Positions 18,917 to 27,956 are shown, numbered from the stretch's first letter. The stretch is 64,000 bases of DNA from PALSA-612 sp963742925 (GCA_963742925.1 CAVUNV010000002.1:62001-126000), one strand, 5' to 3'. Notes: generated from the sequence alone by a model not told the origin. Program-made: numbers and translations.

Positions 18917-20022
18917 GGATCCGCGCCGCAGTGCTCGAGGAGTTCGGACAGCCGCTCGTCGTGCAGGAGGTCGAGCTGGCCGAGCCGAAGGCGGGCGAGG
19001 CGCTCGTCCGGCTCGCGGCCTGCGGGGTCTGCCACACCGACCTCTACACCGCTTCCGGAGCCGACCCGACCGGGTACGCGCCCTGCGTGCTGGGCCACGA
19101 GGGCGCCGGCGTCGTCGAGCGGGTCGGCGACGGCGGCCCCGGCCTCGTCGCACCCGGCGACCACGTCGTCACGCTGTTCGCGCCCGAGTGCGGCGAGTGC
19201 GTCCACTGCCGCAGCCCGCGGACGAACCGCTGCGTTGCGATCCGCGACCAGCAGGGGCTCGGGTTCCTGCCCGATGGGACGACCCGCCTCCACCTGAACG
19301 GCGAGCCGCTCCGCCATTTCATGGGCACCTCGACGTTCGCGGAGTACGCCGTCATCCCCGAGATCGCGCTCGCGAAGGTCAACCGGGAAGCGCCGCTCGC
19401 CGGCTGCGCGCCGTTCGCCTGCGGTCTGTCGACCGGCATCGGCGCAGCGCTGTACACCGCCCGCGTCGAGCCCGGCTCGACGTGCGCCGTCTTCGGCTGC
19501 GGCCTCGTCGGGCTCGGGTGCGTGATCGGCTGCCGCCTCGCCGGAGCGGAGCGGATCATCGCCGTCGACCTCTCCGAGCAGCGGCTCGCGGAGGCCCGGC
19601 ACCACGGCGCGACGGACACGCGTGTCGCGGCCGGTGACACGGTCGACTGGATCAGGGCCGAGACGGGCGGCTTCGGCGCCGACTACACGTTCGAGGCGAC
19701 CGGCAACGTCGCCGTGATGGGCCAGGCGGCCGAGTCCGCCCGCGAGGCATGGGGCCTCGCCACGATGTGCGGCGTGGCCGGCAAGGGCGAGACGCTCGAC
19801 ATCGTGCCCCGCCTCCTGATCACGGGTCGCCGCATCGCGGGCTCGTCGTTCGGCGGCGTCAAGGGCCGCTCGCAGGTGCCGGGCCTGGTCGACCGCTGGC
19901 TGGCCGGGGAGATCGACGCGGACGCGCTCGTCACGAGCCGCGTCACGCTGGACGACGTGAACGACGCCTTCGCGGCGATGGACCGCCAGGAGGGCATCCG
20001 CACCGTGATCGAGTTCCCGTGA
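18913..20022 (+). CDS. zinc-dependent alcohol dehydrogenase, class III / mycothiol-formaldehyde dehydrogenase-like
   Basis: A 369-residue medium-chain dehydrogenase. Catalytic zinc ligands are in CGVCHTDLYT and GHEGAG; the structural zinc lobe is CGECVHCRSPRTNRC; the NAD site is VFGCGLVGLG followed by IIAVDLSEQRLAEA. The long MGTSTFAEYAV loop and overall plan match class III enzymes, which oxidise thiol adducts of formaldehyde (glutathione, or mycothiol in Actinobacteria). Adjacent fdhA makes a formaldehyde to formate to CO2 sequence plausible, but ordinary alcohols cannot be ruled out. It overlaps birA by a GTGA. Confidence 0.83.
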   Translation: MRIRAAVLEEFGQPLVVQEVELAEPKAGEALVRLAACGVCHTDLYTASGADPTGYAPCVLGHEGAGVVERVGDGGPGLVAPGDHVVTLFAPECGECVHCRSPRTNRCVAIRDQQGLGFLPDGTTRLHLNGEPLRHFMGTSTFAEYAVIPEIALAKVNREAPLAGCAPFACGLSTGIGAALYTARVEPGSTCAVFGCGLVGLGCVIGCRLAGAERIIAVDLSEQRLAEARHHGATDTRVAAGDTVDWIRAETGGFGADYTFEATGNVAVMGQAAESAREAWGLATMCGVAGKGETLDIVPRLLITGRRIAGSSFGGVKGRSQVPGLVDRWLAGEIDADALVTSRVTLDDVNDAFAAMDRQEGIRTVIEFP

Positions 20023-20756
20023 CGCCGGACTCGTTGGCGCCGGAGGCAGTCGAGCCGTTGCTCACCGGCCGCTTCGGAAAGCCGTACCGCTACGCGGACG
20101 AGACCGAGACGACGCAGGCGCTCGTCGGGCCGGACGACCCGGAGGGCGCCGTCGCCGCCGCCGACCACCAGACGGCGGGACGAGGCCGGCTCGGGCGGCG
20201 CTGGACGGCGCCACCCGGCACGTCGATCAGCGTCTCCGTCCTGCTGCGGCCGGCCGCCGGCACCGCGATCCAGCAGCTCGCGCTCGTCGGCGGGCTCGCC
20301 GTGGCCGAGACGGTCGAGGAGGCGCTCCAGCTCTCGGCGCAGATCAAGTGGCCGAACGACGTGATGGTCAACCGTCGCAAGGTCGCGGGCGTGCTCGCCG
20401 AGGCCCGAGACGGGATCGTCGTGCTCGGCATCGGGCTCAACGTCAACCAGTCTCGCGACGAGCTTCCGGAAGACGCCCGCGTGCCGGCGGCGTCGTTGCG
20501 AACGGTCGACGGCGTCGAGCATGCCCGGGCGCCGCTCCTCGCTGACCTCCTGCTCCGCCTCGAGCGCGCCTACGAGGCCTGGGCCGACGGAGGGCTCGAC
20601 GCCGTCTTCGACGGCATCGGCTCCCGCGACTTCCTACGTGGCCGCCGCGTCTCGGTCGACGGGCTCGCGGGCGTGGGTGCGGGGATCGACCGGCAGGGCA
20701 GGCTGCTCGTCGGCGGCCGCGCCGTCGAATCGGGAGAGGTCGAGCTCGTCAGCTGA
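20019..20756 (+). CDS. birA: biotin-[acetyl-CoA-carboxylase] ligase
   Basis: A 245-residue group I biotin protein ligase without an N-terminal DNA-binding domain. It activates biotin with ATP and attaches it to carboxylase carrier domains. Biotin/ATP motifs are AADHQTAGRGRLGRRW, then QIKWPNDVMVNRRKVAGVL and IGLNVNQ; a C-terminal SH3-like domain follows (RRVSVDGLAGVGAGID). GTG 20019 overlaps the upstream stop. The last 123 bp are antisense to the 3' end of the MMPL gene as read, though an indel in MMPL could reduce that overlap to 8 bp. Confidence 0.93.
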   Translation: MTPDSLAPEAVEPLLTGRFGKPYRYADETETTQALVGPDDPEGAVAAADHQTAGRGRLGRRWTAPPGTSISVSVLLRPAAGTAIQQLALVGGLAVAETVEEALQLSAQIKWPNDVMVNRRKVAGVLAEARDGIVVLGIGLNVNQSRDELPEDARVPAASLRTVDGVEHARAPLLADLLLRLERAYEAWADGGLDAVFDGIGSRDFLRGRRVSVDGLAGVGAGIDRQGRLLVGGRAVESGEVELVS

Positions 20757-22931
20757 GCGCGCGGTCGCCGGGTGCGCCGCCGACAACGTCGGCAGCCACT
20801 CGAGCCAGCGCGGCAGGTACCAGTTCCAGTCGCCGAGCAGCTTCATCCCGGCCGGAAGCAGCACCGCGCGCACGATCGTCGCGTCCAGCAGGACCGCGAT
20901 CGCGAGACCCACGCCCATCTCCTTGATGTCGAGGGAGCGCAGCGACGCGAACACGGCGAACACGGCCACCATCACGACGGCCGCGCTCGTCACCGTCCCC
21001 GCCGTGCTCTTGACGGCCTGCTCGACCGCCTGGTCGGTCGGCATCCCGGCATCCACGAGCTCCTTGACCCGGCTCAGGATGAAGATGTGGTAGTCCATCG
21101 AGAGCGCGAACAGGACGACGAACAGGAACATCGGCAGCCACGAGACGACGGCGCCGTTCGAGTGGAAGCCGAGGATCCCCTCCGCCCAGTGGTGCTGGAA
21201 GATCAGCACCAGCGCCCCGTAGGCGGCGAACACCGAGATCAGGTTGAGCAGGATCGCCTTGATCGGGATCACGATCGAGCGGAACGTCAGCAGCAGCAGG
21301 ATGAAGGCCAGCCCGAGTACGAACGCGAAGATGATCGGCGCGCGGCTCTTCATCTGGTCGTTGAAGTCCTTCGTGCCGGCGGTGATGCCCGTGACGGCGG
21401 TCTCGACGCCGTCGACCTTCCCGAGGGTGGCCGGGATCAGCTTCCTGCGCAGGATCTGGAGCGCGCGGTCGGAGCTCGCATCCGTCCCGTTGCCGACGAG
21501 CGGGATGTTGATGCGGGCGACCGTGCCGTCCGGGCTGACCGATGACGTGACGGGCAGCTTCATGTACGGCGTCGCGAGCGCCCGCCTGACGAGCTCCTCG
21601 CCGGCCGCGACGAGCTGCGGCGCGCGCACGTTCTTCGCCTTGACGACGACCTCGGCCGGGGTCTGGGCGCCCGGGAACGCCTTCTGGATGTCGCCGTAGG
21701 CCTTGATCACCGGCAGGCTCTGCGGCAGGTCGGTGTAGCTCAGGAGCCGCGTGTGCATCCCGAGCGCCGGGAGCGCGAGCACGAGCAGCGCGGCGGTCGC
21801 CGCAGCCAGCGAGACCACCGGTCGCCGCATCACGGCCGACACGACCGTCCCCCAGAAGCGCGACTCTCCGTCGTTCCGGGTGAGCCGTGACACGAAGGGA
21901 ATGCGCCCGCGGTCGATGCGGTCCTCGAGCTTCGAGAGCAGTGCCGGCAGAATCGTGAGCGAGCCCACGATCGCGACCGAGATCATGATCATCGTCCCGA
22001 TCCCGATCGACGTGAACACGGGATTGCCGGCGAGCAGCATTCCCGCCATGGCGATCAGGACGGTCAGGCCGGAGATCAGCACCGCCTGGCCCGACGTGGC
22101 CGCGGTGACGCGCAGCGCTTCGCGCGGCGGACGTCCCCGGCGGCGCTCCTCGCGCTCGCGTCGCAGGTAGAAGAGCGAGTAGTCGACGCCGACGGCCATG
22201 CCCATGAGCAGGATCACCGAGCTCGTCGCGTCGGAGGTCGGCTGGACGTGGCTGATCACCGCGCTGACGCCGAGCGCGCCCAGGAAGCCCGTGAACGCGA
22301 GCCCGACCGGCAGCAGCGCCGCAACGAGCGCGCCGAACGCGAACAGGAGGATGACGAGCGTGATCGGCACCGTCAGCTGCTCGGCCTTCTTGAAGTCCTC
22401 GCCGACGGTCTTGTTCAGCACGTGCGCCGAGCTCGCGAGCCCGAACTCCTCGATCACGAAGCCCGGGTGCGCTGTCTGCTCGGCGGCGACGGCGTCGAGG
22501 ATCGGCTGGACGTGCTTCCGGGCGACCTGGCCGACCTCGCGCATCTCGAACTGGACGAGCGCCGAGTGCCGGTCCGCAGAGATCTGGCCCTTCCGGCTCG
22601 GGTCGAGCGGCGAGCGGATCAGGTCGATGACCGGGAACCGGTGCAGGCGTTGCTGGACGTCGCGGATCGCCTTCCGGAAGGCGGGGTCGTCGACCGTGAG
22701 CGTGCGGCTCTGGATCAGCACCTCCTCCGTCGCCTTCTGCGTGAAGTGGGCGTTCTTGAGGATCGACTGGGCGCGCGCGGTCTCACCGGAGCCCGTGTCG
22801 GCGTCGGCCAGCTTCACGGAGCCGACCGAGTTGCCGAGGAAGTAGAAGAGCGCGGCGAAGCAGATCCAGGCGACGAAGGCGGTCTTCCAGTGGGCGGCGC
22901 TCCAGCGCCCGGCACGCTCCGCGAGGTTCAC
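20634..22931 (-). CDS. MMPL-family RND transporter
   Basis: A 765-residue membrane transporter of the MmpL/HpnN type. An N-terminal membrane helix (KTAFVAWICFAALFYFLG) is followed by a large extracytoplasmic domain, a six-helix block with GVDYSLFYLRREREERRRG, a second periplasmic domain, and a second block with ALSMDYHIFILSRVKE. Both blocks carry the Asp-Tyr pair of the proton relay. It exports lipids or drugs. GTG 22931 is chosen at the first conserved residues. The extreme C-terminus may be frame-shifted: the alternative frame stops at 20749, next to the birA stop. Confidence 0.9.
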   Translation of the reverse strand: MNLAERAGRWSAAHWKTAFVAWICFAALFYFLGNSVGSVKLADADTGSGETARAQSILKNAHFTQKATEEVLIQSRTLTVDDPAFRKAIRDVQQRLHRFPVIDLIRSPLDPSRKGQISADRHSALVQFEMREVGQVARKHVQPILDAVAAEQTAHPGFVIEEFGLASSAHVLNKTVGEDFKKAEQLTVPITLVILLFAFGALVAALLPVGLAFTGFLGALGVSAVISHVQPTSDATSSVILLMGMAVGVDYSLFYLRREREERRRGRPPREALRVTAATSGQAVLISGLTVLIAMAGMLLAGNPVFTSIGIGTMIMISVAIVGSLTILPALLSKLEDRIDRGRIPFVSRLTRNDGESRFWGTVVSAVMRRPVVSLAAATAALLVLALPALGMHTRLLSYTDLPQSLPVIKAYGDIQKAFPGAQTPAEVVVKAKNVRAPQLVAAGEELVRRALATPYMKLPVTSSVSPDGTVARINIPLVGNGTDASSDRALQILRRKLIPATLGKVDGVETAVTGITAGTKDFNDQMKSRAPIIFAFVLGLAFILLLLTFRSIVIPIKAILLNLISVFAAYGALVLIFQHHWAEGILGFHSNGAVVSWLPMFLFVVLFALSMDYHIFILSRVKELVDAGMPTDQAVEQAVKSTAGTVTSAAVVMVAVFAVFASLRSLDIKEMGVGLAIAVLLDATIVRAVLLPAGMKLLGDWNWYLPRWLEWLPTLSAAHPATARSADELDLSRFDGAAADEQPALPVDPRTHAREPVDRDAAAT

Positions 22932-22976
22932 CGTTTCAGTCTGCCCGTTCGCCCACCGCCGACGGCGCAGATCTGT

Positions 22977-23089
22977 CACTCCTCTGACACTGCTCCGTAG
23001 CAGGGTCTGGCACTGCTCTGGCACTGCTGGCACCTGTCTGACGCTGCTCTGGCACGGCGCCTGACGCTGCTCGGAGCAGCGTCAGGCGC
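22977..23089. repeat. cluster of degenerate CTGRCRCTGCTC repeats
   Basis: About five imperfect copies of a 12-mer like CTGACACTGCTC, CTGGCACTGCTC or CTGACGCTGCTC lie between the Gmad2 lipoprotein gene and the MMPL promoter, some in inverted orientation. One pair forms a hairpin with loop CCGT (GACACTGCT...AGCAGGGTC). They look like an intergenic repeat family, not coding sequence. Whether they bind a regulator of the MMPL gene is unknown. Confidence 0.55.
23057..23089 (-). terminator. perfect 16-bp inverted repeat, terminator-like
   Basis: GCGCCTGACGCTGCTC and its exact complement are separated by a single G. The hairpin lies 11 bp beyond the stop of the minus-strand Gmad2 lipoprotein gene. 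No T-run follows, so termination is inferred from position only; it is also part of the repeat cluster. Confidence 0.45.
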
Positions 23090-23100
23090 GTGGCAGGCAC

Positions 23101-23834
23101 TCAGGGCTCGAGCGTGAGCGGAATGTCGACCTGGTGGATGCGCTTGCCGGTCGCAGCACTGTCCTCGTAGACGGTCAGCGTCCCCGGGCCTGCGCGCTCG
23201 AGACCGTGAACGGGATCGTGACGTCGAACGTGCCCCGGAGGCCGCTTCCGGACGTGGCCGTGACGAAGTGCTTCGCGAGCATCTTGCCGGCGGCGTCCTT
23301 CAGCTCGTACTGGAACGTGGCCTCGAACGTGTTCGCGGTGCCGGCCAGGCGGAGCGGCGAGTGGACGACCTGGAACGGGAGCGGCGACTCGACCAGGATG
23401 AGCGGCGTCTCGTCCTCGAAGTCGGCGCGCGTGGTGGCGTGGCCGTCGAAGTCGACAGACTGCGACGGGTCGAACTGCGACAGCGTGTAGACGATCTGCG
23501 CGAGGCCGAGCCGGCCGCGGCGTGTGCATCCGGGCACGTTCGGAGAGCGGCGGTCGTCAGACCCAGGCGCTGCTTCCGCGGCGGTCGGGCCTGTTCTACG
23601 AGCGCGAGCAGCGAGTTGCGCGGCGTCGGATGACGACACGGTGCGCGCCACCGGAGCGACCTTGACCGTCTCTGCAGGAAGATAGACGCGCACCTGCGCC
23701 TGGTGCGGTGCGACGACCGTCCGCGTGACGGTCTCCGTGACCGTCACCGTCTTCGTTCCGCCGCCGCTGCCGCACGCGGCGGCCACGAGCACGAGGGCGA
23801 TCGGCGAGAATCGCAGGAGCATGCGGCCGATCAT
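23101..23834 (-). pseudogene. lipoprotein with Gmad2 (and degraded GerMN-like) domain, frame broken
   Basis: Starts MIGRMLLRFSPIALVLVAAAC, a lipoprotein signal with lipobox VAAAC, behind a TACGCT box 9 nt before ATG 23834. The C-terminal Gmad2 immunoglobulin-like domain (ILVESPLPFQVVHSPLRLAG) is clear. A G-run at 23182-23185 has lost one base, because the domain's last strands (GTLTVYEDSAATGKR, IHQVDIPLTLEP) are in another frame. The middle, where GerMN is expected (GPTAAEAAPG, QIVYTLSQF), reads correctly only by switching frames near 23530 and 23610. Either a decaying gene or several sequencing indels. Family role: cell-envelope or spore-germination-type lipoproteins, function unclear. Confidence 0.65.
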
Positions 23835-24528
23835 CGGGATCACAGCGTACGCCGAGGAGGCGACGTGGGGTGTCTGGACGCTGCCGGCGGCGCTGATCCC
23901 GCTCTCGTACGTCCGCATGGTCGAGCGCGCGGGCGGGCGTCCGCTGATCGTCCCGCCCGGCGACGGGGGAGCCGAGGAGCTGCTCGACCGTCTCGACGGG
24001 CTCGTCTTCTCCGGCGGCGCCGACGTCGATCCCGACGCCTACGGCGCCGAGCCGCATCCGACCACGCTCGGAACCCGGCCGGAGCGCGATCGCGCCGAGC
24101 TGGCGCTGCTCACCGCCGCGCTCGAGCGGGACCTGCCGGTGCTGGCGGTCTGCCGCGGCTCGCAGATCCTGAACGTCGCCCTCGGCGGCGACCTCGAGCA
24201 GCACGTTCCGGAGCGTGTCGGCCACGAGGGCCACAGGGAGGTTCCCGGCACGTTCTCGGAGCACGCCGTCGAGCCGGTGCCGGGCACGTGCCTGGCACCG
24301 CTGATCGGCGAGCGGACGGTGGTCAAGTCCCACCACCACCAGGGCTACGGCCGGCTCGGCCGCGGCCTGCGCGAGGCCGCCCGGGCCGAGGACGACACGA
24401 TCGAGGCGATCGAGGATCCCTCGCGGCGCTTCACGGTCGGTGTGCTCTGGCACCCCGAAGAGGGTGACGACCTGCGGCTCTTCGAGGAGCTCGTCGAGCA
24501 GGCGCGCGCGTACCGCAACGACCTCTAG
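23821..24528 (+). CDS. class I glutamine-amidotransferase-like peptidase C26 (gamma-glutamyl-GABA hydrolase type)
   Basis: A 235-residue hydrolase beginning MRPIIGITAYAEEATWG. The nucleophile is in AVCRGSQILNVALGG, and the histidine/glutamate pair in GVLWHPEE; VVKSHHHQGYGRLG is the substrate-side loop typical of PuuD-like enzymes that split gamma-glutamyl amides. Its ATG sits inside the 5' end of the divergent lipoprotein gene, so the two transcripts overlap at their 5' ends. No promoter box is obvious. The substrate is unknown; GABA-putrescine catabolism is the usual role. Confidence 0.85.
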   Translation: MRPIIGITAYAEEATWGVWTLPAALIPLSYVRMVERAGGRPLIVPPGDGGAEELLDRLDGLVFSGGADVDPDAYGAEPHPTTLGTRPERDRAELALLTAALERDLPVLAVCRGSQILNVALGGDLEQHVPERVGHEGHREVPGTFSEHAVEPVPGTCLAPLIGERTVVKSHHHQGYGRLGRGLREAARAEDDTIEAIEDPSRRFTVGVLWHPEEGDDLRLFEELVEQARAYRNDL

Positions 24529-24537
24529 TCGAGCCGG

Positions 24538-24543
24538 TACGCT
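24538..24543 (+). promoter_or_regulatory. -10 box (TACGCT) of ABC exporter operon
   Basis: TACGCT is followed by 6 nt and ATG 24550. It lies 9 bp past the C26 peptidase stop, so the exporter has its own leaderless promoter. Confidence 0.5.
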
Positions 24544-24549
24544 CGGCGG

Positions 24550-25527
24550 ATGGGGTCGAAGGGCATCGAGGCGAAGGGTCTCGTCCGCGAGTTCAAGGGC
24601 GGCGTGCTGGCCGTCGCGGGCATCGACCTGCACGTCGCCGAGGGCGAGATCTACGGATTCCTGGGCCCGAACGGTGCCGGCAAGTCGACCACCGTCCACA
24701 TGCTGACGACACTGCTGCCGCCCACCGCCGGCAGCGCGACGGTGGCCGGATTCGACGTCGTCCGCGAGGGCCCGAAGGTGCGGAAGGCGATCGGTGCCGC
24801 GCTACAGGAGGCGGCGCTCGACCCGATGCTGACCGGCCGCGAGCACCTGCGCCTCCAGACGGCGCTCCACGCCGTGCCGCGTGAGGAGCGGAAGCCGCGC
24901 GGCGACGAGCTGCTCGAGCGGGTCGGGCTGACGGCGGCCGCCGACCGCAAGGTGCGGACGTACTCGGGCGGGATGAAGCGCCGGCTCGACCTGGCGCTCG
25001 CGCTCGTGCACCGCCCGCGGCTCCTGTTCCTCGACGAGCCGACCACGGGCCTCGACGTCCAGTCGCGGACAGCGCTCTGGCAGGAGGTCGCGCGCCTCGC
25101 GAAGGAGGACGGCGTCACGGTCTTCCTGACGACGCAGTACCTGGAGGAGGCCGACGTCCTCTGCAACCGTGTGGGGATCATCGACCAGGGCAAGATCGTC
25201 GCCGAGGGCACGCCGTCCGAGCTGAAGGCGTCGATCGGCCGGCCGACCGTGGACGTGGTCCCGCTCGACCACGAGCAGCGCCACCGCGTCGCCGACGTGC
25301 TGGCGCAGTTCGGCGATCTCACCCAGGCCTCTCCCCACGGCGTCGCCGTCCGCCTGGCGGGCGACGAGTTCGGGCTGGCCGACGTCGTGCGGGCCCTCGA
25401 CGCGGAGGAGCTCCATGTCGAGCAGCTGCAGCTCCACGCGCCGAGCCTGGACGACGTGTTCCTCGCGCAGACGGGGCGGACGCTCGAGGGCGCCGAGCAG
25501 GAGCAAGAGGCAGAGCTGGTGCCGTAG
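24550..25527 (+). CDS. ABC exporter ATP-binding subunit, DrrA-like
   Basis: A 325-residue ATPase: Walker A GPNGAGKST near 40, signature YSGGMKRRLD near 140, Walker B LLFLDEPTTGLD, H-loop TTQYLEEAD. A C-terminal 100-residue extension (after LKASIGRPTVDVV) matches the regulatory domain of daunorubicin-resistance ATPases, which bind their permease partner. It is the first gene of a three-gene exporter operon with two different permease subunits downstream. Confidence 0.9.
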   Translation: MGSKGIEAKGLVREFKGGVLAVAGIDLHVAEGEIYGFLGPNGAGKSTTVHMLTTLLPPTAGSATVAGFDVVREGPKVRKAIGAALQEAALDPMLTGREHLRLQTALHAVPREERKPRGDELLERVGLTAAADRKVRTYSGGMKRRLDLALALVHRPRLLFLDEPTTGLDVQSRTALWQEVARLAKEDGVTVFLTTQYLEEADVLCNRVGIIDQGKIVAEGTPSELKASIGRPTVDVVPLDHEQRHRVADVLAQFGDLTQASPHGVAVRLAGDEFGLADVVRALDAEELHVEQLQLHAPSLDDVFLAQTGRTLEGAEQEQEAELVP

Positions 25528-25614
25528 TGAGGAGTCGGTGCCGCGTGTTCCTCGCGTCAGGCGGCGGCGGAGCCGGGCTCCGCCCGGTCGGAGCGTCGCC
25601 GGCGAGGGACGCGC

Positions 25615-26394
25615 GTGAACGCGGTGGCCCGGAGCCAGATCGCGAACCTGGCCCGGCGCAGCGTCCTGCGCACGATGCGCCAGCCGGCGTACGTGATCCC
25701 CCCGCTCCTCTTCCCGACCCTGCTCGTGACGGTGAACGCCGCCGGGCTACGGCCCTCGACCATGCTGAACGGCTTCCCGACGAGCTCGTTCCTCGCCTTC
25801 GCGATCGCGGTGCCGTTCATCCAGGGCGCGCTGTTCTCGACGATGAACGCCGGCACCGAGCTGGCCCGCGACATCCAGACCGGCTTCCTGAACCGGCTCG
25901 CCCTGACGCCGATGCGGAACAGCTCGCTGCTGATCGGGCATCTGGCGGGGGTGATGGTGCTCGGACTGATCCAGGCGATCGTCTACCTCTGCTTCGCGCT
26001 CATGGTCGGCGTGCGCTTCTCGGCAGGCGTCGGCGGGGCGTTCGTGATCCTCGTCCTCGCGAGCCTGATCGCGGCCGCGTTCGGCATGCTCGGCGCCTTC
26101 CTGGCGCTGAGGACGGGCTCCGGCGAGGCGATCCAGGCGACGTTCCCGCTGCTGTTCGTCTTCCTGTTCATCTCGTCGATGAACACGCCGCGCAACCTGA
26201 TCGCGGTGCAGTGGTTCCGGATCGCGGCATCGATCAACCCGGTCTCGTACCTGATCGAGGGCGTGCGCAGCCTGATCATCACGGGCTGGGATCTCCAGGC
26301 GCTCGGGCTCGCCTTCGCATTCACGTTCGCGATCGGCGGCGTCTCGATCGTGCTCGCCTCCTGGGCGCTCGGGCAGAGGATGGCGCGGACGTGA
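25615..26394 (+). CDS. ABC-2 type exporter permease, first subunit
   Basis: A 259-residue ABC-2 permease with six predicted helices and the characteristic TELARDIQTGFLNRLALTPM loop. It starts at GTG 25615; the 87 bp after the ATPase stop hold no other ORF. The stop overlaps the next permease's GTG (GTGA). With the second permease it should form a heterodimeric channel driven by the DrrA-like ATPase. The cargo cannot be told. Confidence 0.87.
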   Translation: MNAVARSQIANLARRSVLRTMRQPAYVIPPLLFPTLLVTVNAAGLRPSTMLNGFPTSSFLAFAIAVPFIQGALFSTMNAGTELARDIQTGFLNRLALTPMRNSSLLIGHLAGVMVLGLIQAIVYLCFALMVGVRFSAGVGGAFVILVLASLIAAAFGMLGAFLALRTGSGEAIQATFPLLFVFLFISSMNTPRNLIAVQWFRIAASINPVSYLIEGVRSLIITGWDLQALGLAFAFTFAIGGVSIVLASWALGQRMART

Positions 26395-27179
26395 CCGCCG
26401 AGGGCCTCCGCTCCTATCGTTCGGTCGCACTCGGCGTGGCGTGGCGGACGGCGCACAACGCCCTGACGACACCGAATCTCGTGATCCCGTCGCTCGCGTT
26501 TCCGTTCCTCTTCTTCATCGCGTTCGCCGGCGGGCTCTCGCAGCTCTCGCACCTGCCGGGCTTCACCTTCCCGCCGGGCTACACGGCGTTCCAGTTCGTG
26601 TTCGTGATGATCCAGTCGGCTGCGTTCGGCGGCGTCTTCACCGGCTTCGGGATCGCGCGTGACTTCGAGTACGGCTTCGCGCGCCGGTTGATGCTCGCGG
26701 CCCCTCATCGCAGCGCGATCGTCGTCGGCTACGCCGTGGCCGCCGTCATCCGCTGGGCCGTCGTGGCGGTGCTGTTGACGATCGCCGCCTTCGCCGTCGG
26801 AATGAGGGTGGGCGGAGGCGGGGTGGAGCTCGTCGGCCTGTACGGGATCGCCCTGATCGTCAACGTCGTTGCCCTGACCTGGTCGGCCGGCATCGCCATG
26901 AGGCTGCGGACGATCCAGGCCGGGCCGGCGATGCAGTTCCCGGTCTTCCTGGCGCTGTTCTTCGCGCCGGTGTACGTGCCGCTCGCGCTGCTGACCGGGT
27001 GGATCCACTCGGTCGCGCAGGCGAACCCGGTGACGTACTTCCTCGAGTCGGGCCGGGGCTTCGTCTCGGGAGATCCGACCTACGTGGCCCTTGCCTTCGG
27101 CACCGCGCTCGGGCTGACCGCGCTCTTCGGGCTGTGGGCGATGCGCGGGCTCCGCAAGGCGGAGGCCGCCGGAGGCTAG
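26391..27179 (+). CDS. ABC-2 type exporter permease, second subunit
   Basis: A 262-residue ABC-2 permease, about six helices, homologous in plan to the preceding gene: GIARDFEYGFARRLMLAAP replaces the same cytoplasmic loop. GTG 26391 overlaps the upstream stop. The presence of two permease genes after one ATPase suggests a heteromeric exporter. It ends 12 bp from the convergent ZIP transporter gene, with no strong hairpin between. Confidence 0.87.
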   Translation: MTAEGLRSYRSVALGVAWRTAHNALTTPNLVIPSLAFPFLFFIAFAGGLSQLSHLPGFTFPPGYTAFQFVFVMIQSAAFGGVFTGFGIARDFEYGFARRLMLAAPHRSAIVVGYAVAAVIRWAVVAVLLTIAAFAVGMRVGGGGVELVGLYGIALIVNVVALTWSAGIAMRLRTIQAGPAMQFPVFLALFFAPVYVPLALLTGWIHSVAQANPVTYFLESGRGFVSGDPTYVALAFGTALGLTALFGLWAMRGLRKAEAAGG

Positions 27180-27191
27180 CCGCAGAGGAAG

Positions 27192-27923
27192 CTAGAGCGC
27201 CGCGAAGTGGATGGCGAGCCAGATGACGGTCGCTCCGAGGATGTTCATCAGGCCCGTGAGGATCTTCGGATGCCGGTGGTGGCTCTCGGGGAGCAGATCG
27301 CTTGCCCCGATGTAGAGGAAGAATCCGCAGAAGAGCGACAGCACGATTCCCAGCTGGGCGTCCGAGAGGGTGAAGAGGTAGGTCGAGGCGACGCCGAGCA
27401 ACGGCGCGACGGCGTCCAGGAGCAACCACTTCAGAGCGCGAACCCCCTTGCCGCGGTTCTTCAGGATCACGCTCACGGTGTTGATGCCGTCGGAGAAGTC
27501 GTGGGCCAGCACCGCCGCGGCGACGATCGCGCCGACGGTCGTGGAGACCTTGAACGCGAGCCCGATCCCGACTCCGTCGAGGAAGCTGTGCAGCGAGAGG
27601 CTCGCCGCCCCGAGCGTTCCCTGGCGGTGGTGGTGCCCGTGCCCGTCGTCGGCGTGCTCCGGGTCCTCCGGGTGGAGGAGCAGCACGCGGTTCAGGAACA
27701 TGAACGTGAAGAAGCCGATCGCGACGAAGAGCGTCACGGTCGGCGTCGAGTAGTGCTTCCCGGCGAGGTCGAGCGACTCCGGCAGCAGGTCGAAGAGCGC
27801 GACGCCGAGCACCGCGCCCGCGCTGAAGCCGAGGATCAGATGAAGCTTGTCCTGGTATCTGAGAGCGAAGCTGCCGCCCAGCAGTGTCGCGCCCAGAGCG
27901 GCGAAGCCCAGAATGAGAGCCAT
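27192..27923 (-). CDS. ZIP-family metal transporter
   Basis: A 243-residue membrane protein with the ZIP binuclear-site helices LSLHSFLDGVGIGLAF and VLAHDFSDGINTVSV, and a histidine-rich cytoplasmic loop (HADDGHGHHHRQ). Family members carry zinc or other divalent metals into the cytoplasm. ATG 27923 is chosen because of GGAG 5-6 nt upstream; ATG 27938 and TTG 27962 are in frame. It is divergent from a Fur-family regulator, with a palindrome between the two, so metal-dependent control is likely. Confidence 0.85.
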   Translation of the reverse strand: MALILGFAALGATLLGGSFALRYQDKLHLILGFSAGAVLGVALFDLLPESLDLAGKHYSTPTVTLFVAIGFFTFMFLNRVLLLHPEDPEHADDGHGHHHRQGTLGAASLSLHSFLDGVGIGLAFKVSTTVGAIVAAAVLAHDFSDGINTVSVILKNRGKGVRALKWLLLDAVAPLLGVASTYLFTLSDAQLGIVLSLFCGFFLYIGASDLLPESHHRHPKILTGLMNILGATVIWLAIHFAAL

Positions 27924-27956
27924 TGCGGCTCCAAGCATGCGTCGCCACGAGCCTTG

